From Nocardioides sp. Root1257 (lineage in GTDB: Bacteria; Actinomycetota; Actinomycetes; Propionibacteriales; Nocardioidaceae), in assembly GCF_001425175.1 (NCBI RefSeq), contig NZ_LMDV01000001.1, positions 372,001 through 436,000 of the forward strand: 64,000 nucleotides of DNA, in the 5' to 3' direction. The notes under the pieces are model-generated. The model was given only the letters and a program-made list of their open reading frames with translations, did not search any database and was not told the origin of the DNA. The translations under genes and the position numbers were made by a program. Below, piece after piece: positions 15,045 to 25,494 of this stretch (its first letter is position 1; each line of letters opens with the position of its first letter).

Positions 15045-17900
15045 TCATCGGCGGCGGGCGGGCTTCCGGATCGTGTAGCTGCCCTTCACCGAGGCGCTGT
15101 TGCCGGCCCTGTCGAGGGCGACGGCGGTCCAGCGCACGAGCGTGCCCTTCGCGGACCGGGACTTCTTGGTGGTGATCGCGCAGGACGCGACGCCGGAGAG
15201 CGCGTCGGTGGCCTTGCACGTCAGCCTGGGCGCCTTGGCGTACGCCTTGCCGTTCTTGGCCCCGGTGACCTTCACCGTCGGCTTCGTCAGGTCGATGCTG
15301 ACGGGGGCGCTGGTGGCCGACCCGGTCGCACCGAGGGAGTCCGTGACCGACCGGGTCACGACCTGGCGGGCACCGTTGCCGCTCAGCACGGTCGCGGCCG
15401 GGCAGGCGGTGGTCGGCAGCATGGTCCCGGTGCAGGCGAACGTGACGGTGACCGGCGAGCGGTACCACCCGTTGCGGGCGGGCGTCGCGGCGCTCACGGT
15501 CGCTGTGAGGCCGGGCGCCAGGTAGGCGTCCGACACGAGGTCGGCCGGCACGGTCGCCGGCGAGCCGGCGCCGATCACCCGGGCCGATATCGACGCGGTG
15601 CCCGCCGTCGTGGAGCCGGTCAGCCGCGCCGAGTAGGTCCCGTCGCCACGGTCGCTCACGGAGCCGAAGCGGTGTCCGCCGTCGGTGCTCGAGAACAGCA
15701 CGTCCAGGTCTGGGACGGGCTGGCCGCTCGCCGTCTGCGCGCGGGCCATCACCACCCGCGTCGCCGTGCCGGTCGCGGTCAGGTGCTCCGCCATGGGCAG
15801 GACGGTGATGGAGTAGCCCTCCGTCACCACCGTCGCGTTCGTCACCACCGGGCTGCCGGCGCCGGTGACGATCGCCGTCACGGTCGCGCTCCCGACGTCC
15901 GTCGAGCCGGTCAGGACGGCGGAGTAGGCGCCGTCGCCGTGGTCGGTCACCGGTCCCACCGCCTGCTCGGGGTCGGTGGTGCCGAAGGACAGGTCGAGGC
16001 CCGGGAGCGCCCGGCCGCTCGCGGTCTCGACCTGGGCGGTCATCGTGAGCACGTCCCAGCCCGTCGCCACCAGGGACCGCACCGGGCTGCCGACCACGAC
16101 CGTGTAGCCCTCGGTCGCGACCGAGGTGCCCGTGAGCGTCGGAGCCCCGGCACCGGTCACGACCGGGGTCACGGTGGCGGTGCCGGGCGTGGCCGACCCG
16201 GTCAGGGTCGCGGAGTACGTCCCGCCTGCGCCGGCGCTCACCGTGCCGAAGGACTGCCCGGCGTCGGTGCTGGCGAACGAGACCGACAGGCCGGTGAGCT
16301 TCTTGCCGCTCGTCGACTCGGCCGTCGCGGTCACCGTGGCCGAGTCGTGGCCCGTCGCCACGAGCGTTTTCGTCACCGTGGCGATCGAGACGGTGTAGCC
16401 CTCGGTCGCGACCGAGGTGCCCGTGAGCGTCGGAGCGCCGGCACCCGTCACGACCGGGGTCACGGTCGCGGTGCCCGGCGTGGCCGACCCGGTCAGGGTC
16501 GCCGAGTACGTCCCGCCTCCCCCTGCGCTCACCGTGCCGAAGGACTGCCCGGCGTCGGTGCTCACGAACGAGACCGACAGCCCAGTGAGCTTCTTGCCGC
16601 TCGTCGACTCGGCCGTCGCGGTCACCGTCGCCGTGTCGTGCGCCGTCGCCACGAGCGTCTTCGCGACCGTGGCCACCGAGACGGTGTAGCCCTCGGTCGC
16701 GACGTCGAGGGTGCCCAGGACGTCGTTCGCGGACGTGCTGCCGGCCGCCGTCGCGGTGACGGTCGCGGTGCCGACAGTGGTCGACGACCGGAGGGTCACC
16801 GAGTAGGTGCCGTCCGCGTTGTCGGTGACCGGCCCGAACGACTGCCCGGGGTCGGTGCTGCTGAAGTCGACGTCGAGACCCGGGATCCGGGCGCCGCCCT
16901 CGGTGCGTGCGGTCGCGGTGAGCACCCGCGTGTCCGCACCGGTGGCGACGAGCACGCCGTCGGCCGCGCGCACGCGCATCTCCGTGACGGGGCCGAGGTC
17001 GTAGGAGACCGTGATCGATGCCGCGGTGCCGCGGTCGGAGACCGTGGCGGCCCCGCCGGCGGGCACCAGGCTGGAGCCGCCGCCACCGCCGCCGCCGTAG
17101 AACCGGAGCAGCGCGCCCCCGCCGCCGCCGTACACGCCGCCGCCGCCACCGCCGCCGCCCGCGTAGGAGATGTAGCCACCGATGCGGATCGAGTCACCGC
17201 CGGTCGTCAGCGTGCCGGCCTCGCCGTAGCCGGCGTACTCCGAGGAGTCGGAGGGGGCGGCCACGCCGCCGGCGCCGCCTGCGGACGCCGTGCCTGCTCC
17301 GCCGCCACCTGCGGTGCCGCGGGGGCCGCTGGGAGAGCTGCCCGCCTGGCCCGCGTCGCCGCCGGGGATGGTGCCTCCGGCGCCGGCGCCACCGCCGCCC
17401 GCCGCGACGAGCACACGCGACGAGATCGAGTCACAGCCCTGGACCGCGGCCGGGCAGGTGCGCACGTCGGACGCGCCGCCGCCACCACCGCCGGCGGTGT
17501 CGGACTGACCGCCCCGGCCGCCGCCGTTCCAGCCCCGCGCTCCGGAGAGGCCGCTGCTGCCGCCTTGGCCGCCCACCCACAGGTAGAGCGTCTGCCCGGT
17601 CGTCACGGCGAGCGTGCCGGTCACCTCGGCACCTCGACCGCCCGGCGAGCCCCCGGCGTCGCCGCCCGCCGCGCCCACGGCCTTGACCTGCACCGCGCTG
17701 ACGCCCTCGGGCACGGTGAACGTCTGCTGGGTGCCGGTGTAGAGGTACGTCGAGGCGTAGAGGTGCGGGCCGTCCGCGACCGTGGGTGTCACGCCGGCCG
17801 CGTCCGCCGCGACGGTGGCGGCCGGCAGGAGCGCCAGCACGGGCGCGACGAACGCGAGGACGACGGCGGCGCGGGACACACGGACGAGCGGGCGGGGCAT
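15045..17900 (-). CDS. Secreted glycine-rich and Ig-like repeat protein (paralog 2)
   Basis: 951 residues, same plan as the gene 44 bases downstream: signal peptide, glycine-rich domain (TFTVPEGVSAVQVKAVGAAGG, then GGGG clusters and CPAAVQGC), five Ig-like repeats and a Cys-containing C-terminal domain (TCKATDALSGVASC) ending in a basic tail. Repeats 2 and 3 are nearly identical at DNA level (291-bp period), showing recent tandem duplication. Probably a cell-surface or matrix protein; no enzymatic motif and no sortase signal seen. The two genes likely arose by duplication and may be co-transcribed. Confidence 0.8.
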   Translation of the reverse strand: MPRPLVRVSRAAVVLAFVAPVLALLPAATVAADAAGVTPTVADGPHLYASTYLYTGTQQTFTVPEGVSAVQVKAVGAAGGDAGGSPGGRGAEVTGTLAVTTGQTLYLWVGGQGGSSGLSGARGWNGGGRGGQSDTAGGGGGGASDVRTCPAAVQGCDSISSRVLVAAGGGGAGAGGTIPGGDAGQAGSSPSGPRGTAGGGGAGTASAGGAGGVAAPSDSSEYAGYGEAGTLTTGGDSIRIGGYISYAGGGGGGGGVYGGGGGALLRFYGGGGGGGSSLVPAGGAATVSDRGTAASITVSYDLGPVTEMRVRAADGVLVATGADTRVLTATARTEGGARIPGLDVDFSSTDPGQSFGPVTDNADGTYSVTLRSSTTVGTATVTATAAGSTSANDVLGTLDVATEGYTVSVATVAKTLVATAHDTATVTATAESTSGKKLTGLSVSFVSTDAGQSFGTVSAGGGGTYSATLTGSATPGTATVTPVVTGAGAPTLTGTSVATEGYTVSIATVTKTLVATGHDSATVTATAESTSGKKLTGLSVSFASTDAGQSFGTVSAGAGGTYSATLTGSATPGTATVTPVVTGAGAPTLTGTSVATEGYTVVVGSPVRSLVATGWDVLTMTAQVETASGRALPGLDLSFGTTDPEQAVGPVTDHGDGAYSAVLTGSTDVGSATVTAIVTGAGSPVVTNATVVTEGYSITVLPMAEHLTATGTATRVVMARAQTASGQPVPDLDVLFSSTDGGHRFGSVSDRGDGTYSARLTGSTTAGTASISARVIGAGSPATVPADLVSDAYLAPGLTATVSAATPARNGWYRSPVTVTFACTGTMLPTTACPAATVLSGNGARQVVTRSVTDSLGATGSATSAPVSIDLTKPTVKVTGAKNGKAYAKAPRLTCKATDALSGVASCAITTKKSRSAKGTLVRWTAVALDRAGNSASVKGSYTIRKPARRR
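16102..16683. repeat. Two near-identical 291-bp tandem units inside paralog 2
   Basis: The block starting at about 16102 recurs at about 16393, 291 bases (97 codons) later, with only scattered differences. Both encode the TKTLVATGHDSATVT-type Ig-like unit. The period preserves the frame. Confidence 0.85.
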
Positions 17901-18003
17901 GGGAACTCCGGAGATCGGTATCGACGCGGCCTCGTGACCCTAGGCGCAGAGCGACGCGGTGTCCGGCGTTTCGGTCCGAACTCGTCCGCAGGGGTGGAGC
18001 GGG

Positions 18004-20073
18004 TCAGCGCGGCAGGCCGAGGATCCGCTCCCCCGCGACGTTGCGCAGGATCTGGGTGGTCCCGCCGGCGATCGACAGGCAGCGCGTGTTGAGCATCTCC
18101 CACACGTCGGCGCGGACGTCGTCGGCAGCGTCGAGCAGCACCGCGTCGCCGTGCAGCGCGACGACCAGCTCGGCACCGTCCTGGCGGTTGCGTACGCCGA
18201 GGAGCTTGGCCACGCTCGACTCCGCGCCGGGTCCCTGGCCGGCGAGCGAGCGCATCGTGCCCCGCACGCCCAGCAGCGCGCAGACCGTGGCGAGCGCGAT
18301 CGAGTGGCCGACCGCCACCCGCTGCGCCGCGCTGGCGCCCGTCGCCAGCTCGATGGCGCGCTCGGTGCTCTTCGAGAGACGCGCGGTCGCCATCGCGACC
18401 CGCTCGTTGGCGAGCGTCGTGCGGGCGAGCTTCCAGCCGTCGTCCACCTCACCGACCACCAGGTCGTCCGGCACGAAGACGTCGTCGAGGAAGACCTCGT
18501 TGAAGAGCGCCTTGCCGGTGATCTCGCGCAGCGGCCGCACGTCGATGCCGTCGCTGTTCTTCATGTCGACGAGGAAGTAGCTGATCCCCTTGTGCTTCGG
18601 GACGTCCGGGTTGGTGCGCGCCAGGCAGATGCCCCAGTCGGCGCGCTCGGCGACGGAGTTCCAGACCTTCTGGCCGGTCAGCCGCCAGCCACCGTCGACC
18701 TTGGTCGCCTTGGTGCGCAGGGACGCGAGGTCCGACCCGGCACCGGGCTCTGAGAAGAGTTGGCACCAGGTGATGTCGGCGAGCAGCGACGGCCGCACGA
18801 ACCGCTCCCGCTGCGCGTCGGTGCCGTGCTCCAGGATCGTCGGAACCGCCCAGCCGGCGATCACGATGTCGGGCCGGGTCAGCTCGGCCCGGGCGAGCTC
18901 CTGGTCGAGGACGACCTGGGTGACGGCGTCCGCCCCCAGCCCGTACGGCGACGGCCAGTGCGGCGTCAGGTAGCCGGTCTCGACGAACGCGGCGCGGCGC
19001 TCGTCAGCCGGCAGGGCCGCGATCCGCTCGACCGTCGCGCGGATCTCGTCGCGGATCGCCTCGTCGCGTCCGTCCAGGTCGAGGTGGACCCGGCGCCGGG
19101 TGCCGGCGACGGCGGCCGCGGTGAGCCGCTCGGCGGCGGCGTCACTGTCGCCGACCAGCGCCCGCAGGCCCAGCGCCCGGCGGAGGTAGAGGTGGGCGTC
19201 GTGCTCGAAGGTGAACCCGATGCCGCCGAGCACCTGGATGCAGGACTTCGCGACCTCCACCGCACCGTCGAAGACGACCGCCGCGGCGACGTCGACGGCG
19301 AACGCCCACTGCTCGTCGTCGCGCTCCTCCGGATCTGCCGCGCACACGCACGCGACGTCCCAGGCGGCTGCGGTCACTGCCTCGGCCGTCTCGAGCATCT
19401 CCGCGCACAGGTGCTTGATCGCCTGGAAGGCGCCGATCTTCTGGCCGAACTGCTCGCGCACCTTCGCGTACTCGACCGCCGTGGCCAGGCACCACCGCGC
19501 GACGCCGGCCGCCTCCGCGGCCGCCAGCGTGACCGTCGTACGCCGGAGCAGGCCGTCGGTCAGGTCGGGTACGGCGACGCCGGCCGCCCGGTCGACCACC
19601 CGCACCGACCCGTACCGGCGGCTCAGGTCCAGCCCCACCGACGAGGACGCCTCGACCGCGTCCCGTGGGTAGAGCGACCAGCCGCCGGACGGGTCGGTGA
19701 GGAGGAAGTGCGTGGCCGAGGGGACGTCCCACACCACGTCGGTGAGACCGACGGCGACGACCGCGTCCGCCGGAAGGTCGGGGACGACGAGCGAGGCCAC
19801 CGCAGGGCCGAGCAGCGGCCCGGGCACCAGCTCGTGCGCGCACGCCTCGAGGGCGACCGCCAGGTCGAGCACCGTGCCGCCACCGCCGCCCGCGCCCTCG
19901 GGGACCGCGATCGTGGCGATCCCCATCTCCAGCGACGCCGCCCAGACGTCGCCGAACGTGGCGTCGGCGTCGGTCTCGGCCTGACGGGCGAGCTCGCGGC
20001 CCCGGAGGTCGGCCGCCCACTTGCGCAGGCTCGCAGCCAGCTCGACGTGCTCGTCGGAGATCCCGATCGACAT
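18004..20073 (-). CDS. Fused two-domain acyl-CoA dehydrogenase (FadE34/ChsE3-like)
   Basis: 689 residues made of two acyl-CoA dehydrogenase domains. Residues 1-330 (MGIATIAVPEGAGGGGG, KVREQFGQKIGAFQAIKHLCAEM, LGGIGFTFEHDAHLYLRRA) are followed from about 335 by a second one (WPSPYGLGADAVTQ, LFSEPGAGSDLASLRTKATKV, NEVFLDDVFVPDDLVVGE, AGGTTQILRNVAGERILGLPR). M. tuberculosis FadE34 (711 residues) has this fused form and acts on the 5-carbon steroid side chain; this assignment is inferred from architecture. ATG 20073 starts the first domain. A palindromic KstR box lies 51 bases upstream. Confidence 0.85.
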   Translation of the reverse strand: MSIGISDEHVELAASLRKWAADLRGRELARQAETDADATFGDVWAASLEMGIATIAVPEGAGGGGGTVLDLAVALEACAHELVPGPLLGPAVASLVVPDLPADAVVAVGLTDVVWDVPSATHFLLTDPSGGWSLYPRDAVEASSSVGLDLSRRYGSVRVVDRAAGVAVPDLTDGLLRRTTVTLAAAEAAGVARWCLATAVEYAKVREQFGQKIGAFQAIKHLCAEMLETAEAVTAAAWDVACVCAADPEERDDEQWAFAVDVAAAVVFDGAVEVAKSCIQVLGGIGFTFEHDAHLYLRRALGLRALVGDSDAAAERLTAAAVAGTRRRVHLDLDGRDEAIRDEIRATVERIAALPADERRAAFVETGYLTPHWPSPYGLGADAVTQVVLDQELARAELTRPDIVIAGWAVPTILEHGTDAQRERFVRPSLLADITWCQLFSEPGAGSDLASLRTKATKVDGGWRLTGQKVWNSVAERADWGICLARTNPDVPKHKGISYFLVDMKNSDGIDVRPLREITGKALFNEVFLDDVFVPDDLVVGEVDDGWKLARTTLANERVAMATARLSKSTERAIELATGASAAQRVAVGHSIALATVCALLGVRGTMRSLAGQGPGAESSVAKLLGVRNRQDGAELVVALHGDAVLLDAADDVRADVWEMLNTRCLSIAGGTTQILRNVAGERILGLPR

Positions 20074-20087
20074 TCTTCTCCCGTGCG

Positions 20088-20122
20088 GTGGTTGAGAGCC
20101 GCGTTCGCAGGCTCCTCGAAAT
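20088..20122. repeat. Degenerate REP-like palindrome
   Basis: Begins GTGGTTGAGAGCCGCG and ends CTCCTCGAAAT, matching the ends of the intact repeat at 33204-33243 with a shorter, decayed centre. It fills the space between the KstR operator and the dehydrogenase start codon. Confidence 0.5.
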
Positions 20123-20123
20123 C

Positions 20124-20137
20124 TAGAACGCGTTCTA
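20124..20137. promoter_or_regulatory. KstR operator in a perfect 20-bp palindrome
   Basis: TAGAACGCGTTCTA matches TNNAACNNGTTNNA exactly and is the centre of the perfect palindrome ATCTAGAACGCGTTCTAGAT (20121-20140). It lies between the FadE34-like gene (start 20073) and a divergent membrane protein gene (start 20195). Confidence 0.88.
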
Positions 20138-20194
20138 GATCGTAACCGGACGGGCCACCGTTTGCCCACGCATCCAGCGGGGCATCTCCTGTCC

Positions 20195-21538
20195 GTGAGT
20201 GACCGGGGTCGTCGTGACGAGCTGATCGTCCTCGTCACCTTGGTGGTCATCGCGGTCGGCATCGCGGTCGGCGGCGTCATGTCCCAGTCGGGAGGCACCG
20301 ACGCCCCGCAGGACACCCCGAGCCCTGCGTTCGGCGAAGCCTCCCCGACCCCGACCCCGACCCCGACTCCGACCCCGACCTCGAGCCCGTCCACGTCGGC
20401 GGCGCCGGCGGACACGGGTGTGACCGTGTGGGACCAGCCGTTCGTCTACGCCTGCCGGCTGGTCGCGCCCGCCGACGTGGCGCGGGTCTTCGGGCCGTCG
20501 GGGGCGCAGGGCTACGTCCGTCAGCAGTACCTCGACCGCACGCCGACGACCGCTGAGCTCAGGGGCGCGAGCGTCTTCGCGTACGGCGGTCTCACCACCC
20601 GCTGCACCCACTGGTTCGACGACGTCGCGGGCCACCAGCTCGACGTGGTCGTGTCCCAGTTCCCCTCCGCGGCGCTCGTCCAGCGTCGGCTGACGACACT
20701 GCTCCGGAGCACGGGGCGAGGACCGACGAAACGACCGGCCGCTGCCGTTCGCGTCCAGGGGACCCAGGGGCGCCTGCTCTACGTGCCGGACGAGCGCTCG
20801 TTCCTCGTCACCGCGGACGACCTCATCGTCGAGGTCCGCTACGCCACCGACGGCGGGCTGGCCTCCCCCCGGCCCCTGACCGAGGCAGGCGTCGCCCGTC
20901 AGGTCGGGCTGATGAAGCAGGTGCTCCGCATCGTCGACCAGCACCTCGCCGACGGGACCGCCGTCTCCGGGCCGGTGCCGACCACCGACCGTGTCAGCGG
21001 CACGGTCGGGGGCACGCCGTACGTCGAGGCCTGCCGCGTGCTCGGCGACACGGAGTTCGAGGCACTCGAGGCGCCGCTGCCCGAGCCGGTCGTCGTCGAC
21101 ACGTCCGTGATCCGGCACGACCCCTGGTCCAACGCGGCGGTCAACAGCTGTGAGCGCTCCGGCACGCTGCGCACGGGCAGCGCCCAGACGACCTCGACCT
21201 TCGCGGTGCTCGAGGTCCGGGTGGCGCCGGACGCAGCCGCCGCGCAGAAGGTCCTCGAGCAGCACATCGCCCACCGCTACCCGAAGGGCACGGCGGTCGA
21301 AGAGCTGTCGACCGACCCCGGTCCGGCGTACGTCATCGACATCCCGGCGACCAGGTCCGACCCGCTGCGCACCCGGGTGGTGCACGTCGTCGTGGGCGAG
21401 TACGAGCTGCGCCTGGCGGCGGTCCTCGACGTCGGGCCGCAGCGGAAGTCGGGGCGGCCGCCGACCGACGAGCAGCTGGTCGCCGCCGTCGACGCGTTGG
21501 CCCGGGGCCTCGAAGAGGCGGCGTCGAGCGTGCCCTAG
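20195..21538 (+). CDS. Membrane-anchored protein with two repeated extracellular domains
   Basis: 447 residues from GTG 20195 (an upstream TTG at 20162 is less likely). One N-terminal membrane segment (IVLVTLVVIAVGIAVGGVM) is followed by a Pro-Thr linker (PTPTPTPT) from a CCGACC microsatellite. The outer part seems duplicated: FVYACRLVAPADVARVFG in the first half corresponds to YVEACRVLGDTEFEALEAP in the second, each followed by a conserved Cys and a strand-rich stretch (VVVSQFPSAALVQRRL; VLEVRVAPDAAAAQKVL). No known family recognised. It shares its upstream region, including the KstR box, with the FadE34-like gene. Confidence 0.7.
   Translation: MSDRGRRDELIVLVTLVVIAVGIAVGGVMSQSGGTDAPQDTPSPAFGEASPTPTPTPTPTPTSSPSTSAAPADTGVTVWDQPFVYACRLVAPADVARVFGPSGAQGYVRQQYLDRTPTTAELRGASVFAYGGLTTRCTHWFDDVAGHQLDVVVSQFPSAALVQRRLTTLLRSTGRGPTKRPAAAVRVQGTQGRLLYVPDERSFLVTADDLIVEVRYATDGGLASPRPLTEAGVARQVGLMKQVLRIVDQHLADGTAVSGPVPTTDRVSGTVGGTPYVEACRVLGDTEFEALEAPLPEPVVVDTSVIRHDPWSNAAVNSCERSGTLRTGSAQTTSTFAVLEVRVAPDAAAAQKVLEQHIAHRYPKGTAVEELSTDPGPAYVIDIPATRSDPLRTRVVHVVVGEYELRLAAVLDVGPQRKSGRPPTDEQLVAAVDALARGLEEAASSVP
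20344..20380 (+). repeat. CCGACC hexanucleotide microsatellite (Pro-Thr linker)
   Basis: Six imperfect copies of CCGACC/CCGACT in frame, coding alternating Pro-Thr between the membrane segment and the outer domains of the protein at 20195. Such tracts can change length by slippage without loss of frame. Confidence 0.8.
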
Positions 21539-23298
<1,760 letters not shown>

Positions 23299-23302
<4 letters not shown>

Positions 23303-24048
23303 GCGACGTCCGGCTTGCGGAAGTACAGGACCATGCTCTTGCCGATCAGCGGGTCGAGGACCTTGCCGGCGTACTCCAGCGTCTTGGGCTGCTTCATGAT
23401 CTCCCAGACCAGGAGCTTGTGGTAGGTCCGCGCGAAGAAGTTGTCGTCGTTGGTGACGCCGACCGCGCACTTGATCCACCAGTACGGCGCGTGCAGGCCG
23501 TGGGCGTAGTCCTTGCCCTCGAAGATCATCGCGCTGCCGGGCGTGCCGTCGTTGTAGCGGCCGGCCTTGGTGACCTTGTCGACCAGCTCGTGGTCGGTGT
23601 AGATCCGGATGTGGCCGCCCGGGGCGTTGTGGTAGTCGTCCGAGAGCTTCCAGTTGATGACCTCGGGCAGCCAGCGCGGGACCGAGATCGCCAGGGTGCC
23701 GCCGGGGCGCAGGACCCGGACCAGCTCGGTGATCGCGTCGACGTCGGCGTGGATGTGCTCCAGCACCTCGGCCGCCACGATGCGGTCGAACTCGCCGTCG
23801 GCGAACGGGAGCTGGAGCGCGTCGCCCTGCTTGATGTCGGCGGAGGCCCCCGCCGGGACCTCGCCCTGCTCCTTCATCGCACCGAAGACCTCGAGCACGT
23901 TGGCGAGCTCGTCCGCGTCCATGTCGAACGCGACGACGTCGGCGCCGCGCCGGTACATCTCGAACGCGTGCCGGCCACCGCCGGCACCCATGTCGAGCAC
24001 CCGCTCGCCGGGCTGCAGGCCCAGCCGGTCGAAGTCAACGGTCAGCAC
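23299..24048 (-). CDS. Class I SAM-dependent methyltransferase in the glycosyltransferase operon
   Basis: 249 residues from GTG 24048 with GGAGG eight bases upstream. Motif I VLDMGAGGGRHAFEMYRRGADVVAFDMD (18-45), LQLPFADGEFDRIVAAEVLEHI and VLRPGGTLAISVPRW are textbook class I methyltransferase (UbiE/Methyltransf_11). A longer C-terminal part after residue 150 carries aromatic stretches (HAPYWWIKCAVG). The gene starts immediately after the glycosyltransferase TAA. Substrate unknown. Confidence 0.85.
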
Positions 24049-25308
24049 TTAACTCTCCTCCTGCTCACGCCGGTTCTCTGCCCGATATTGGGCGATCACT
24101 TCCTCGTACGCGACGGCGACCTTCGCGGCCACCGCTCGCCAGCTGAACAGCTCCTCGACCCGCTGACGGCCGGCGGCGCCGTACCGCGCCTGGCGCTCGG
24201 GGTCGTCGAGCAGGGCCGCGATCGCGGCCTCGAGCTCGCCGACGTCGCCCGGCGTGACCAGGTCGGCGCACAGGCCGTCGGGGCCGACGACCTCCGGGAT
24301 CGCGCCCGCGTCGGACGCGATCAGCGGCGTGGCGCAGGCCATCAGCTCCGCGGTGGGGAGCGAGAACCCCTCGTAGAGCGACGGCACGCAGGCCAGCTCG
24401 GCGCTGCCCATCAGCTCGACGAGCTCCGCGTCGCTGACGCCGTGCACGAAGTGCACGTGGTCCCCGATCGAGAGCTTGTCGATGAGCTTCTCGGTGCGGC
24501 CGCCGGCCTTGGGCTTGGTGACCAGGAAGAGCTCGAGGTCACGCTCGGTGCGCAGCTTGGCGAAGGCCTCGAGCAGCGTGGCGATGCCCTTCATCGGGGC
24601 ATCGGCGCTGGCCATCGCCATGATCCGGCCCGGCACCCGAGGCTTGGTCGGGGGCACGAACGCGTCGTCGACGCCGAGCAGGATGACCTGCATCCGGGCC
24701 GGGTCCACGCCGAAGTCCTTCGCGATGTCGCGCTTCGAGGTCTCGGACGGGGTGAGGATCTTGCGGGCCTGGCGCGCGACGGCGGCCTGCATCTTCACGA
24801 AGCCGTACCAGCGCCGGAGCGTGAGCTTGCGCCACGGGTTCCGGGTCGCGGCGATGTCGATGCGGCGGTCGTAGCTGATCGGGTGGTGCAGCGTGGTCAG
24901 CAGCGGGAGCCCGAGCTTCTCGATCTCGAGCATGCCGTAGCCGAGCACCTGGTTGTCGTGGACGACGTCGAAGTCGTCGACCCGGTCCTTGAGGGCGCGG
25001 ACGGCGCGCAGGCTGAACGTCTTCGGCTCGGGGAACCCGGCCGCGCACATCGTCGCGAACTCCTCGACGTCGATGCGGTCGCGGAACTCCTTGAGCGTGG
25101 GCAGCCGGAAGGGATCGGGCTCGCGGTAGAGGTCCAGGCTGGGCAGCTTGGTCAGCTCGACGCCCGGGTCGAGGTCGGGGTAGGGCTGACCCGAGAACAC
25201 CTCGACCGAGTGGCCGAGGTTGACCAGCTCGCGGCTGAGGTGGCGGATGTAGATGCCCTGTCCCCCGCAGTGCGGCTTGCTTCGATACGACAGCAATGCG
25301 ACTCGCAT
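24049..25308 (-). CDS. GT4-family glycosyltransferase divergent from kstR
   Basis: 419 residues. GT-B architecture: N-terminal VALLSYRSKPHCGGQGIYIRHLSREL with the glycine-rich loop, then the donor-binding half with ILLGVDDAFVPP and the E-x7-E signature EGFSLPTAELMACATPLIASDAGAIPEVVG. It should transfer a sugar from a nucleotide donor to a lipid or glycan acceptor. ATG at 25308 chosen because GAGG lies five bases upstream; a GTG at 25314 leaves no room. First gene of a three-gene operon, with a one-mismatch KstR box 61 bases upstream. Confidence 0.87.
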   Translation of the reverse strand: MRVALLSYRSKPHCGGQGIYIRHLSRELVNLGHSVEVFSGQPYPDLDPGVELTKLPSLDLYREPDPFRLPTLKEFRDRIDVEEFATMCAAGFPEPKTFSLRAVRALKDRVDDFDVVHDNQVLGYGMLEIEKLGLPLLTTLHHPISYDRRIDIAATRNPWRKLTLRRWYGFVKMQAAVARQARKILTPSETSKRDIAKDFGVDPARMQVILLGVDDAFVPPTKPRVPGRIMAMASADAPMKGIATLLEAFAKLRTERDLELFLVTKPKAGGRTEKLIDKLSIGDHVHFVHGVSDAELVELMGSAELACVPSLYEGFSLPTAELMACATPLIASDAGAIPEVVGPDGLCADLVTPGDVGELEAAIAALLDDPERQARYGAAGRQRVEELFSWRAVAAKVAVAYEEVIAQYRAENRREQEES

Positions 25309-25368
25309 CCGCACCTCAATCTCTCAACAACTCGGACACGATGCCCTCAGCGGTTTCAACGGCCCAAC

Positions 25369-25382
25369 TGGAACGTGTTCCT
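25369..25382. promoter_or_regulatory. KstR operator (one mismatch) between glycosyltransferase operon and kstR
   Basis: TGGAACGTGTTCCT keeps both half-sites AAC and GTT and the first T; only the last base differs from TNNAACNNGTTNNA. KstR autoregulation is known in mycobacteria; this is the only good candidate upstream of kstR here. Confidence 0.75.
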
Positions 25383-25388
25383 ATTTTA

Positions 25389-25414
25389 GACCACGAACAG
25401 TTAGCCTAGTGGTC
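25389..25414. promoter_or_regulatory. Inverted repeat GACCAC-N14-GTGGTC upstream of kstR
   Basis: Two 6-base arms at 25389-25394 and 25409-25414 surround an AT-richer spacer (GAACAGTTAGCCTA). It sits seven bases downstream of the KstR box, on the kstR side, and may be part of the promoter or a second operator. No family can be assigned. Confidence 0.35.
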
Positions 25415-25494
25415 GTAATCAACGGGACTCTCGGGGGTTCTCTAGACTCTGCGGACCAACGTCGTTCCGAACGTCAACCTGCATGGGAGTCCGT

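Noticed and set aside
15001..15468. Longer N-terminus for the secreted paralog 1 (upstream frame to 15468)
   Set aside because: It overlaps the C-terminal coding region of paralog 2 in another frame and would bury the signal peptide.
15672..18092. 806-residue plus-strand open frame
   Set aside because: Antisense of the Ig-repeat protein, whose own frame has a signal peptide and repeated domains.
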